Source: JBBQZO01 sp038207625 (GTDB lineage Bacteria > Pseudomonadota > Gammaproteobacteria > Burkholderiales > Burkholderiaceae_D). Taken from it: DNA of 64,000 bases. The stretch lies in the NCBI GenBank assembly GCA_038207625.1, contig JBBQZO010000007.1:62001-126000 (forward strand). Direction: 5' to 3'. Position numbers and translations under genes: made by a program. Positions 25,500 to 33,171 of this stretch are shown piece by piece. Below the pieces are notes generated by a model. That model did no database searches. It was given only the letters and a program-made list of their open reading frames with translations, and had not been told where the DNA came from. Positions within the stretch are counted from its first letter, which is position 1. Every line of letters begins with the position of its first letter.

Positions 25500-26803
25500 C
25501 CAGTTTTCTGATTGTCGCCGCCCTGTTGCTGGGCGGTTCCCTGTGTTTCGTGCTGCCGACCCTGCTGCGCCGCGGCGCCGCTGCATCCCAGCAGCTTGAG
25601 CGCTCCGATGTCAACCTGGCGGTGCTGCGCGACCAGTTGCGCGAACTGGACGCCGACCTGGCGGCCGGCACCATCGACCAGCCCGGCTACGCCAGCGCGC
25701 GCCTCGAATTGGAGCGGCGCGTGCTGGACGACGTGGTGGCGGACCCGCACGCGACCACAGGCACGCAGCAACGTTGGGCCGCGCTGGCGCTCGGCCTGGC
25801 CGTGCCGCTGGTGGCGGTGGCGCTGTACACCACGCTGGGCACACCGGCCGGGCTGGACCCGGCCCAAGTGGCGGGACGGGAAGACCCGGCCCATCCGGTC
25901 ACGGACGCGCAAATCACCGGCATGGTTGCCACGCTGGCCGAACGGCTGAAAACCAAACCGAACGACGCCGAAGGCTGGAACATGCTGGCGCGCTCGTACG
26001 GCATCCTGGGGCGTTTCCCCGAGGCGGTCGACGCGTACAAGCACCTGGTAAAACTGGTGCCCGACAACGCCGATGTGCTGGCCGACTACGCCGACGCGCT
26101 GGCGATGGCGCAGGACAAGACGCTGCTGGGCGAGCCGGAGCGCTTGATCACGCATGCGTTGGCGCTGGACGCGAACAACATCAAGGCGCTGTCTTTGCAG
26201 GGCAGCATCAACTACGAGCGACGCGACTTCGCGGGCGCGGTCGCGCAGTGGAAAAAAGTGCTGGCGCTGGTGCCGGCCGATTCGGACATGGCGCGCGCCA
26301 CCATCAGCAGTATCGGCGAAGCGCAGAACATGGCCGGCGGCGGCGCTGTCGCGCTCAATGCGGCGGCGGGCGCTGGCGGGTCGGCGGCAAGCGCGTCAAC
26401 CACGGGCGCTGGGATGCCAGCCACAGCAGCGAATGCAGAGAAGGCGCCGGTGCCCGGTGCCGCTTCGGTGAGCGGCAAAGTCGAACTCGATCCTGCTGTG
26501 CGCGCCAAGGTGGCCGACACCGATACCGTGTTCATCTTTGCGCGCGCCGTGGACGGTCCGCGGTTCCCGCTGGCGGTATTGCGCAAGCAGGTCAAGGATT
26601 TGCCAACCAGCTTTGTGCTCGACGACAGCATGAGTATGGCGCCAAACGCCAAACTGTCCGGCTACGCGTCGGTGATCGTGGGCGCGCGTATTTCCAAATC
26701 GGGCAATGCGACGCCGTCGGCGGGCGACCTCGAAGGCGTCACGGAGCCGGTTCATCCGGGTGCCAAAGATCTGGTGATTCGCATCGGCAGTGAGCGTAAA
26801 TAA
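25496..26803 (+). CDS. ccmI: cytochrome c-type biogenesis protein CcmI
   Basis: Apocytochrome chaperone of the heme lyase: 435 aa with two N-terminal membrane helices flanking a cytoplasmic loop, TPR repeats about residues 140-260 (GWNMLARSYGILGRFPEAVDAYKHL), an Ala/Gly-rich linker, and a C-terminal periplasmic domain. It overlaps ccmH by four bases and ends the ccm operon. The last 36 codons have a second, divergent copy at 29154-29261. Confidence 0.94.
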   Translation: MTSFLIVAALLLGGSLCFVLPTLLRRGAAASQQLERSDVNLAVLRDQLRELDADLAAGTIDQPGYASARLELERRVLDDVVADPHATTGTQQRWAALALGLAVPLVAVALYTTLGTPAGLDPAQVAGREDPAHPVTDAQITGMVATLAERLKTKPNDAEGWNMLARSYGILGRFPEAVDAYKHLVKLVPDNADVLADYADALAMAQDKTLLGEPERLITHALALDANNIKALSLQGSINYERRDFAGAVAQWKKVLALVPADSDMARATISSIGEAQNMAGGGAVALNAAAGAGGSAASASTTGAGMPATAANAEKAPVPGAASVSGKVELDPAVRAKVADTDTVFIFARAVDGPRFPLAVLRKQVKDLPTSFVLDDSMSMAPNAKLSGYASVIVGARISKSGNATPSAGDLEGVTEPVHPGAKDLVIRIGSERK

Positions 26804-26804
26804 C

Positions 26805-26833
26805 GCCCGGGTCTCCGCGCGCGGAGGTCGGGC
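26805..26833 (+). terminator. GC-rich hairpin after ccmI
   Basis: CTCCGCG/CGCGGAG nested inside GCCCG/CGGGC, starting two bases after the ccmI stop. It is not followed by a clear T-run, so it is a probable transcription end or message-stabilising hairpin for the ccm operon. Confidence 0.5.
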
Positions 26834-27154
26834 TGCCAAAAGTCGGTTATCTATTATCTGATGACCGCTGACGGCATGATTGTCGGGTTCCTGCTGCCAT
26901 TCGAAAACGCGGCCGAGACTGGCTGTCTCACACTCAGGCAGCGGGGTTCGCGACGGCGCCAATTGCCGCTTACGCTTACAAGCGATTTTTGCGGCTTGCC
27001 CTGCCTTACGGGGTTTCCCATCCGTTTTAGGAGGGCTAATTTCCGAAAAACCGAACAGGCTGCGAGGCAAGCATTGATCAAGCCACGTTTGCGGAGCATA
27101 CTCAGTCTGTACAAAGCGTTAATATTGACGCTAACCAAATAGTTGGTCTCAGAC
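26834..27154. other. intergenic start of an accessory island
   Basis: About 320 bases of lower GC than the ccm operon. A 93-codon frame at 26861-27142 has no recognisable family features and no good start signal, so it is not called. This is the left side of the island that ends near 29900. Confidence 0.45.
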
Positions 27155-27778
27155 ATGAACGAGTCACAAGCTGTCGGCACTGCCATTCCTCGCATTCGTC
27201 TAGTGCACTCAATTGTCGGCTTCTTCGTTGTAGTCCCAGCGTCTTTTATGCCTGTTTTCGCTGTTTTTGCGTTTATGGGCGGGGATGTTTCGGTACCACT
27301 CAGCTTTTGGGGGGATGCGATGAAGGTTTTCAGTCTAATTCTCTCGACCTTGTTTGGCTTGGTAATTTGGTGGGTCGTCTCGCTGGTTCCAACTCCAGTT
27401 GGGTGGCTTGGGTCTCTTACGGTCGTTCCCACAATGTTGGCCGCATTTCTCTATTGGTCAGTTCGTCGAGCGACCGAACGAGCAGGCTTATGGCGCGCAC
27501 GATATGCGATCCGCTTAGTCGCGTCAGCGTCACTGGCAGCAATTCTCTCCGCAGGCGCGCACCTCGCAGTAAGTGCGATATTTTCACAGTCACTTCCTAC
27601 CCCTCCCCTATCGGTACGAGGGGGCGGGCTGTCGATCGATGTCTTATTCACCACATTCACAATTACTGGCCTCATCGCAGGTGTCGTCATAGAGGTCTGG
27701 TGGCAACGAAAACTAAGACTATATGTCGACACTGCCCAACCTGGCACTATAGCGGACTGGCCGGGCACGGCGCGGTGA
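27155..27778 (+). CDS. hypothetical membrane protein
   Basis: 207 aa with about five hydrophobic segments (residues 17-43, 56-79, 87-103, 125-150 and 167-187). I do not recognise the family. Codon choice and base composition are clearly less GC-rich than flanking genes (frequent TTT, ATT and TCA), which suggests recent transfer. ATG 27155 is chosen over a TTG at 27143; neither has a strong ribosome-binding site. It lies just right of the ccmI hairpin inside the putative island. Confidence 0.55.
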   Translation: MNESQAVGTAIPRIRLVHSIVGFFVVVPASFMPVFAVFAFMGGDVSVPLSFWGDAMKVFSLILSTLFGLVIWWVVSLVPTPVGWLGSLTVVPTMLAAFLYWSVRRATERAGLWRARYAIRLVASASLAAILSAGAHLAVSAIFSQSLPTPPLSVRGGGLSIDVLFTTFTITGLIAGVVIEVWWQRKLRLYVDTAQPGTIADWPGTAR

Positions 27779-27963
27779 ATCACCTAATTCACGGGCGGCC
27801 GGCCGATTAATTTCATTCGTTGGTCCCCATGAGAACTCGTAATTGGGGACGTAGCGCATTTGCCTGAGCGCAGCGTTCCTGTTAGTTTTGCAGAAAATGC
27901 GTCGCGTCCACATTTGTTGCGAATCTATACAGTTAGGTACCTTAATGTCACGAGTATCCCATC

Positions 27964-28674
27964 ATGCCCATGCCATTACATATCGGAATTGTTGCTTGCT
28001 CGGCCGAGGGCGCAGCGCTTTGTTATCGGACCATCTGTTCAGAAGGCGCCGCGCTGCTCGGCCCGCACGCCCACCCTGAAGTCTCGATGCACACGCCATC
28101 GCTCGCAAACTATGTGAGCTGCCTTGAGCGGGGGGACTTGGACGGCGTCGGCGAACTGATGCTGAGCTCAGCCCGAAAACTGGCAAGCGCGGGGGCGGAC
28201 TTCCTGATCTGCCCTGACAACACCATCCACCAAGCGTTTTCGTATGTCGAGCCTCGTTCTCCGCTGCCTTGGCTACACATTGCGGAGGTTGTTGCATTGG
28301 CCGCTGTTGAGCGCGGATACAGGCGACTTGGTCTGATGGGTACGTGCTGGCTCGTTGACAGCGCGGTCTACCCCGAGAAACTAGCGGCACAAGGCCTGCA
28401 GTGCGTCAAGCCGGACGTTCCTGATCGCGATGAAATAGACCGCATCATCATGCACGAACTTGTCTACGGGATAGCCAACCCCGAAGGCATCACCCACTTC
28501 CAGGGCGTTATCGACCGTTTCAAAGAGCGGGGCTGCGATGCCGTCATACTCGGATGCACTGAGATTCCGCTGATCGTGAACGACTCGAATTCCGCCTTGC
28601 CAACCTTGGATTCGACGCGCTTGCTCGCCCGCGCCGCACTTCGGCGAGCACTGAACACTGTGCCCGTTCATTGA
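27964..28674 (+). CDS. aspartate/glutamate racemase family protein
   Basis: 236 aa with the two-domain racemase pattern: N-terminal LHIGIVACSAEGAALCY, a first active-site block ICPDNTIH and a second block ILGCTEIPLIV. Classical members have a Cys directly before NT in the first block; here that position is Asp, with a Cys two residues earlier, while the second Cys is present. It may be a one-Cys racemase variant or act on another substrate. It belongs to the lower-GC island and has no obvious operon partner. The preceding 185 bases (27779-27963) show no gene. Confidence 0.75.
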   Translation: MPMPLHIGIVACSAEGAALCYRTICSEGAALLGPHAHPEVSMHTPSLANYVSCLERGDLDGVGELMLSSARKLASAGADFLICPDNTIHQAFSYVEPRSPLPWLHIAEVVALAAVERGYRRLGLMGTCWLVDSAVYPEKLAAQGLQCVKPDVPDRDEIDRIIMHELVYGIANPEGITHFQGVIDRFKERGCDAVILGCTEIPLIVNDSNSALPTLDSTRLLARAALRRALNTVPVH

Positions 28675-28781
28675 ACTTTGGCGGGCAAAGGAAATGTTGG
28701 CAATGTTTGATACCGTGACGACAGTCCAATGTGAATGCGCTACAGTGGCAACGTCATCTGATTCAATCAAGGGAGGCGCAC

Positions 28782-28970
28782 ATGGGCGCTAAACCAGATG
28801 TTCATCGACCCGTGGCAGTGCCGGTCAAGCGGCCATCAGGCACGATCGAAGAACAGCGGCTCCGGCGAGCTGACGCGTTGAGGGCGGCCGAGGGCATGTG
28901 GCGCGGGCGCACCGACATTCCGCTGGATGGCGTTGAATACCAAGAGCGCATTCGGAGCGAATGCCATTGA
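28782..28970 (+). CDS. putative antitoxin (VapB-like) of a broken pair
   Basis: 62 aa, with a strong site GGGAGG before ATG 28782. The C-terminal half (EEQRLRRADALRAAEGMWRGR, then IPLDGVEYQERIR) resembles the toxin-wrapping tails of small antitoxins paired with PIN toxins. It overlaps the PIN-like frame by ten bases, the usual antitoxin-toxin arrangement. No DNA-binding domain is obvious. The family call is tentative; the toxin partner is truncated. Confidence 0.45.
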   Translation: MGAKPDVHRPVAVPVKRPSGTIEEQRLRRADALRAAEGMWRGRTDIPLDGVEYQERIRSECH

Positions 28971-29083
28971 TCCTGTTTGATACGAACATTTTCATCGAGA
29001 TGCTCGGTGGCTGCCACCAAGCCTCCGTCGAGCTCAATTCCTACCCCGAGCCAGCCGTCAGTGTGATTACCCGGCGTTGCGCG
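28961..29083 (+). pseudogene. truncated PIN-domain toxin (VapC-like)
   Basis: The first 38 residues match the start of VapC PIN toxins: LILFDTNIFIEML with the catalytic Asp at residue 7, and PAVSVITR. After VITR the expected MEVL block and the rest of the roughly 130-residue nuclease are missing; the frame continues into unrelated sequence and then, in another frame, into a ccmI-like fragment at 29154. The toxin is therefore probably inactive, removed by the event that joined these segments. Confidence 0.6.
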
Positions 29084-29153
29084 CGCGAGAGTTTGCACGT
29101 CCCACACGAGAATGCTCTCCTTGACGTGACATCTTTGGTGAAAACTCCCGCTT

Positions 29154-29261
29154 TCCACGTCAGGCAACACGAAGCCGTCGGCGGGCGACTTCGAAGGCGC
29201 CACGGAAGCGGTCGGTCCGGGCCCCAAGGACGTCGTCATCCGCATCAATGGCGAGCGCAAA
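29154..29261 (+). pseudogene. second copy of the ccmI 3' end (36 codons)
   Basis: These 108 bases align without gaps to the last 36 sense codons of ccmI (26693-26800), with about 81 of 108 bases identical by hand count. Shared protein blocks include PSAGD, then EG, and VIRI...GERK against VIRI...SERK. Most differences are at third codon positions, so the source was a functional but diverged ccmI. The ccmI stop codon aligns to AAG here. It marks the far side of the material inserted after ccmI. Confidence 0.75.
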
Positions 29262-29290
29262 AAGTGCCCCAAGCGGCATTCCATAATCTA

Positions 29291-29488
29291 TCAGAACTGT
29301 TTCGGCAGGCCGGCTTGTTTCAATACCACGTTCGCCGTGTGCCTCGACTTGATATGGTGATCGACCGGGAACGCTTTCGATGTAATCGGGCTATACCATA
29401 TTTCATGGTCACCCTTACCGTGGCGCTTGAAATAGCAGCCACTTGCCAGAAGAATCCTCTTCAAGCTCGGTGTGAATCCGTCCATCAA
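29291..29488 (-). CDS. hicA: HicA-type mRNA interferase toxin
   Basis: 65 aa with the HicA double-stranded-RNA-binding-like fold signature: LKRILLASGCYFKRHGKGDHEIW with catalytic H28, and a C-terminal TANVVLKQAGL helix. It cleaves mRNA when freed from its antitoxin. The start overlaps the end of hicB, so the order is antitoxin then toxin, the reverse of classical hicAB. The conserved His is present and the length is normal, so it appears intact. Confidence 0.85.
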   Translation of the reverse strand: MMDGFTPSLKRILLASGCYFKRHGKGDHEIWYSPITSKAFPVDHHIKSRHTANVVLKQAGLPKQF

Positions 29489-29727
29489 TGGGTATGATTG
29501 GGCGCCGTCGCAGTCACGCTCGCGAGCAGCTCGAAAGCGATTTCGGCATCGTCTTGCGTCAAATGTCCGTTTTCCTCCAGCATCTCTGGAACTAACACCT
29601 TCAACTTCGCAAGTAACGCGGGGATCGTTTCGGCCTCGGCGACGAGACCAGGCACGTCATCGCTCTCAGCGACCCACACTTGCGCCTCGTCGTCCCAGGC
29701 GGCAAGAATTTTCAAAATGGTTTTCAT
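29485..29727 (-). CDS. hicB: HicB-type antitoxin (DUF1902-like)
   Basis: 80 aa. The core ILAAWDDEAQVWVAESDDVPGL followed by an EAETIPALLAKLK helix is typical of partial RNase-H-fold HicB/DUF1902 antitoxins. A strong site GGGAGAAG precedes ATG 29727; the frame is open upstream without coding character. It has no obvious DNA-binding domain. It neutralises the HicA toxin encoded immediately downstream, with overlapping ends. Confidence 0.82.
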   Translation of the reverse strand: MKTILKILAAWDDEAQVWVAESDDVPGLVAEAETIPALLAKLKVLVPEMLEENGHLTQDDAEIAFELLASVTATAPNHTH

Positions 29728-30117
29728 TCGCTTCTCCCGATGCGCATCTAGACTATAACAAGAAAAAGCTAGTTCGATGTATTTCATATCGGCAATTTTG
29801 CGCTTGGCTTGAGTTCGGTCGAAGGTATGAGGACTGGCAGTGCCGCCTGGGCCGTTGTTTGAGGTCACAAGGTGTGACCTCAAACAAGGCGCCATGGCGC
29901 GGCATGCGGGATGGGGGCAGGCGCGCAACCGCACGACGGGGCGCATGATCTCGATATTGATGAGTGCCGGCGGCGCGGGCCTGCGTGAGCGCGCTGCCCC
30001 GCACGGTCTGGTCGAAGCTTTGCGCTGGCGTCAACAGTGCATTGATCTGTTTGCGGATTGTTGAATTTCCCATCGGACGCGATACTCTTGGCACGACAAC
30101 GAAGAGGATCACACAGC
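29728..30117. other. 390-base gap with a large inverted repeat
   Basis: Right edge of the island. It contains the perfect 15-bp inverted repeat at 29855-29887. A minus-strand frame from ATG 30073, divergent from the PhzF gene, reads MGNSTIRKQINALLTPAQSF with plausible codon use for about 45 residues, then degrades. It may be the remains of a gene cut by the island, but I cannot name it. Confidence 0.4.
29855..29887. repeat. perfect 15-bp inverted repeat with 3-base loop
   Basis: The left arm (29855-29869, beginning TTGTTTGAGG) and right arm (29873-29887, ending CCTCAAACAA) are exact complements around AGG. No T-tract follows on either strand. Possible roles are a mobile-element end, a recombination site or a bidirectional terminator. 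Confidence 0.6.
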
Positions 30118-30951
30118 ATGGACGTACTCAAAATCGCAGCATTCTCGGACGGTGACAGCGGCGGCAATCCGGCCGGCGTGCTGATCGCCGACGCCTTGCC
30201 CTCGGCCGCCCAGATGCAGGCAATCGCCGCCCAGATAGGTTTTTCGGAAACCGCGTTCGCGATGCCGCACGCCGATGGCTGGCGTGTGCGCTATTTTTCG
30301 CCCGAGTCGGAAGTGCCGTTCTGTGGTCACGCGACGATTGCGCTGGGCGCCGCGCTGGCTTTGAAATACGGCGACGGGGTGTTCGCGTTGACGCTGCAGC
30401 ATGCCAATATCACCGTCGAAGGTCGGCGCGATGGCGACGTGATTGCTGCCGCCTTGCAGTCGCCGCCCACGCGCAGCGGGCCGGCGGCCCCCGACTTGGT
30501 GGCTCGCGCGCTGGCGTTGTTCGGCTACAGCGAGGACGACCTTGATTCTGCGCTGCCGCCGGCGCTAATCCACGGCGGGGCCGATCATCTGGTGCTTGGT
30601 TTGCGTTCGCGCGCGGCGCTGGCCGCCATGCGCTACGATTTGGACGCCGGACGCGTGCTGATGCGCGAAGCGGGACTGGTCACGATACTGCTGGCCTACG
30701 CCGAGACGCCCCGGTTATTTCATACGCGTAATCCATTCGCCTCGGGCGGTGTCGTCGAAGATCCGGCCACGGGCGCGGCGACGGCGGCGTTTGGCGGCTA
30801 TTTGCGCGACCTGGGCTGGACGCACGGTGGCGCGATCGACATCGTGCAAGGGGAAGACATGGGCATGCGTTCGCGCTTGCGCGCCGAGATCGGATCGCAG
30901 GCCGGCAGCTCGATCCGCGTGAGCGGCACGGCGCGCGTGATGCGCAACTAG
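30118..30951 (+). CDS. PhzF-family isomerase/epimerase-like protein
   Basis: 277 aa with the two-halved diaminopimelate-epimerase-like fold of PhzF. Family blocks seen are SGGNPAGVL, FSETAF with the probable catalytic E44, EVPFCGHATIA and VVEDPATGAA. PhzF itself isomerises a phenazine precursor, but most genome members have unknown substrates and no phz operon is present. A site AGAGG precedes ATG 30118. It converges with the SPOR gene and is the first core-like gene right of the island. Confidence 0.85.
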   Translation: MDVLKIAAFSDGDSGGNPAGVLIADALPSAAQMQAIAAQIGFSETAFAMPHADGWRVRYFSPESEVPFCGHATIALGAALALKYGDGVFALTLQHANITVEGRRDGDVIAAALQSPPTRSGPAAPDLVARALALFGYSEDDLDSALPPALIHGGADHLVLGLRSRAALAAMRYDLDAGRVLMREAGLVTILLAYAETPRLFHTRNPFASGGVVEDPATGAATAAFGGYLRDLGWTHGGAIDIVQGEDMGMRSRLRAEIGSQAGSSIRVSGTARVMRN

Positions 30952-30967
30952 CACCGGCGCAGCTCGT

Positions 30968-31660
30968 CTACTTACAGGCGTGCATTTCCTGCGCGGGATA
31001 GGCGGCGACGATCTCGTCGAGCTGGGCCTTGGTGCCCACGTCGAGGTCGCGGAACTGATAGGACAGCTGGTGGCTGATGGCGCCGCGCGGAGCGATCTTG
31101 GCGCTGTGCACGCCCTGCTTGACCAGTGCGGCCAGCAGGTTTTGCGCGGCCGATTCGGACTTGAACACGCCCAGCGAAATGGCCCAGCGCATGGTGGTGT
31201 TCTCGGACATGATGAAGTAGTTGGTCACGCCCAAATCCTTCAATTCGCCGACCTTCTTGTCGGCGCCTTCCTTGCTACCCTGAGGCGGAATGAACACGAT
31301 GTGGCTCGTCACGTCCTGGGTGGTGATGTTCTGGCGCGACTGATGGTCGCCCAGGTTCAGGGCGGCCAGTTGCAGCTCGAAGCGCGCCGCGTCCGAGGCG
31401 GGGAAGTTGCCCACTTCGGTGCACGGGATCGGGTCCGGTTTCTTCAATGCCAGCTTGGCATCTTCGGCCGCCTGCAGCGCCGCCGAGGCCGCCGCGTGCG
31501 CCTGGGCGGACGTGATCACGCTGAGCTTGTCGGGATTGAGCTGATTTTTCATGCGCGCCGGCTCGTGCTCGTTGCCTTTGAAATTGCCCAGATAGCCCTG
31601 GCCATAGGCGAACAGGGCGGCGTTGATGCTCAGCAGTGACCAGAAAATGAATTTCAACAC
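30968..31660 (-). CDS. SPOR-domain membrane protein
   Basis: 230 aa: N-terminal membrane anchor (residues 3-20), a Lys/Ala-rich linker and a C-terminal SPOR-like region (about residues 110-200; YFIMSENTTMRWAISLGVFKSESAAQNLLAAL). SPOR domains bind glycan strands stripped of side peptides at division sites. It sits directly downstream of coaX, with which it is probably co-transcribed. The exact function is unknown. Confidence 0.75.
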   Translation of the reverse strand: MLKFIFWSLLSINAALFAYGQGYLGNFKGNEHEPARMKNQLNPDKLSVITSAQAHAAASAALQAAEDAKLALKKPDPIPCTEVGNFPASDAARFELQLAALNLGDHQSRQNITTQDVTSHIVFIPPQGSKEGADKKVGELKDLGVTNYFIMSENTTMRWAISLGVFKSESAAQNLLAALVKQGVHSAKIAPRGAISHQLSYQFRDLDVGTKAQLDEIVAAYPAQEMHACK

Positions 31661-31663
31661 AGG

Positions 31664-32413
31664 CTATCCCGGGAAAGTGGCGGCGCTCACGTGCAGGCCG
31701 ATAAGAACAATATTATCAACGATACGGTGCGCGATACCAAGCGCTGGCGCGATGGCGCCGGCCGCGCCGCCGGACACGATGCACACGCTGGCCCGGTGGT
31801 GCGCATAGGCGCGCTCGATTGCGCCTGCTTGCGCGGCCAGGCAGCCGCTGCGGATGGCGTCGTCGGTGTTGTCGGCGAACTCGCGCGGCAGCGGCGCGTC
31901 GGGCGCGATCTGGGGCAGCTGGGCCGTGTTGCGCGCCAGCGAGTTGGCCATCAGCGCCAGGCCGGGCAGGATCATGCCGCCCTCGAACAGGCCGTCGGCT
32001 TGAATCGCGTCGATCGTGGTGGCGGTGCCGCAAGTGGCCACGATGACCGCCTGGCCGGGCGCCAGCGCGCGCGCGCCGATGGCGGCGGCGAAGCGGTCGC
32101 AGCCCAGTTGGGTCGGTTCGCGGTAGCCGTTGCGCAGGCCGGCCAAGGCGCTTTGCGAGGAAAACCAGCTGATCGCGTCCGGTGCCAGCACGCCTTTCAA
32201 CACTTGCTGCAGGTGCGTTTTCACGGCGGCACCGGCCACGTTGGCGATGATCGCGCGGGCCGGCGGCGTGTGCTGCCACAGCTGTGCCAGCGTGGCGAGT
32301 TCGGCGTGCGCCAGAGCGCCCGATGCATGCCAGTCACCCGGCGCCGCATGCTGTTCCACCAGCGCCCATTTGATGCGGGTGTTGCCGGCGTCGATCAGCA
32401 GCAACATGGTCAC
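31664..32413 (-). CDS. coaX: type III pantothenate kinase
   Basis: Phosphorylates pantothenate, the first step of coenzyme A synthesis. 249 aa with the ASKHA-fold motifs LLLIDAGNTRIKWAL, LGCDRFAAAIGA and CGTATTIDAI, all typical of CoaX (feedback-insensitive, needs a monovalent cation). The start overlaps the end of birA by four bases; the birA-coaX order is common in betaproteobacteria. Confidence 0.94.
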   Translation of the reverse strand: MTMLLLIDAGNTRIKWALVEQHAAPGDWHASGALAHAELATLAQLWQHTPPARAIIANVAGAAVKTHLQQVLKGVLAPDAISWFSSQSALAGLRNGYREPTQLGCDRFAAAIGARALAPGQAVIVATCGTATTIDAIQADGLFEGGMILPGLALMANSLARNTAQLPQIAPDAPLPREFADNTDDAIRSGCLAAQAGAIERAYAHHRASVCIVSGGAAGAIAPALGIAHRIVDNIVLIGLHVSAATFPG

Positions 32414-33171
32414 GCTTTCAGCCGCAGCGACACGTCGCCGGAGACGATCTCGATGCGCCCGCTGGCGCTGTCGAGCAGCAGACAGCCGTCTTCGTTGACG
32501 CCGGCGGCAATCCCTTCGTGCAGCACGACGCCGGCGTCGATGATCGTTACCGGCTGGCCCTGATAGGCGTGCAGGCGGTTCCAGCGCGCGCTGAAGGCGC
32601 CAAAGCCGGCCGCGTCAAATTGGCGCAGCGCCGCGCCCAGCGCGTCGGCCAGGCTGGCCATCAGCGCATTGCGGTCCATCTGCGCCAGCCACGGCACGGC
32701 GGCCACGCTGCGCCCGATGCGCGTTTCCAGGTCGTCGGGCATCAGCAGGTTCAGGCCAACGCCGATCACGGCCCAGATGCCACCCTTGGCGGCCTGGGTT
32801 TCGATCAGGATGCCGGCCAGCTTGTCGCCGTCCTTGAGCACGTCGTTGGGCCACTTCAGCTGGACAGGTACGCCCAATCCTGCCAGCGCTTCGGCCAGCG
32901 CGACGCCGACCGCCAGCGGCAGGCCGACCAGTTGCTGCAACGGTCCCTTGAACTTCCAGGCCAGAGAAAACGTCAGCGAGGCGCCCGGCGCGGACAGCCA
33001 GCTGCGTCCGGCGCGTCCCCGCCCGGCGCTTTGGTGTTCGGCGATCAGCAGGGTAGGGCCATCGAGCGTGGGCAGGCGCGCCAGCAGGTCGGCGTTGGTC
33101 GAGCCGGTCTGCGCGACCAGTTCGACGGCGATGCCGGGCGCGCAGCGTTGCGCGATGGCGTGGGCGTTCAT
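32410..33171 (-). CDS. birA: biotin-[acetyl-CoA-carboxylase] ligase
   Basis: Attaches biotin to the acetyl-CoA carboxylase carrier protein. 253 aa with SGR-type biotin/ATP loop GRGRAGRSW, substrate block GSTNADLL and LKWPNDVL. The N-terminal repressor HTH of E. coli BirA is absent, so it is a pure ligase. ATG 33171 overlaps the SDR stop (ATGA). Part of the dsbA-SDR-birA-coaX string. Confidence 0.94.
   Translation of the reverse strand: MNAHAIAQRCAPGIAVELVAQTGSTNADLLARLPTLDGPTLLIAEHQSAGRGRAGRSWLSAPGASLTFSLAWKFKGPLQQLVGLPLAVGVALAEALAGLGVPVQLKWPNDVLKDGDKLAGILIETQAAKGGIWAVIGVGLNLLMPDDLETRIGRSVAAVPWLAQMDRNALMASLADALGAALRQFDAAGFGAFSARWNRLHAYQGQPVTIIDAGVVLHEGIAAGVNEDGCLLLDSASGRIEIVSGDVSLRLKA

Noticed and set aside
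26861..27142. 93-codon frame after ccmI
   Set aside because: No start signal, no family features, and amino-acid composition not protein-like.
27860..28117. 85-codon frame before the racemase-like gene
   Set aside because: Overlaps the racemase start in another frame and shows no domain or ribosome-binding site.
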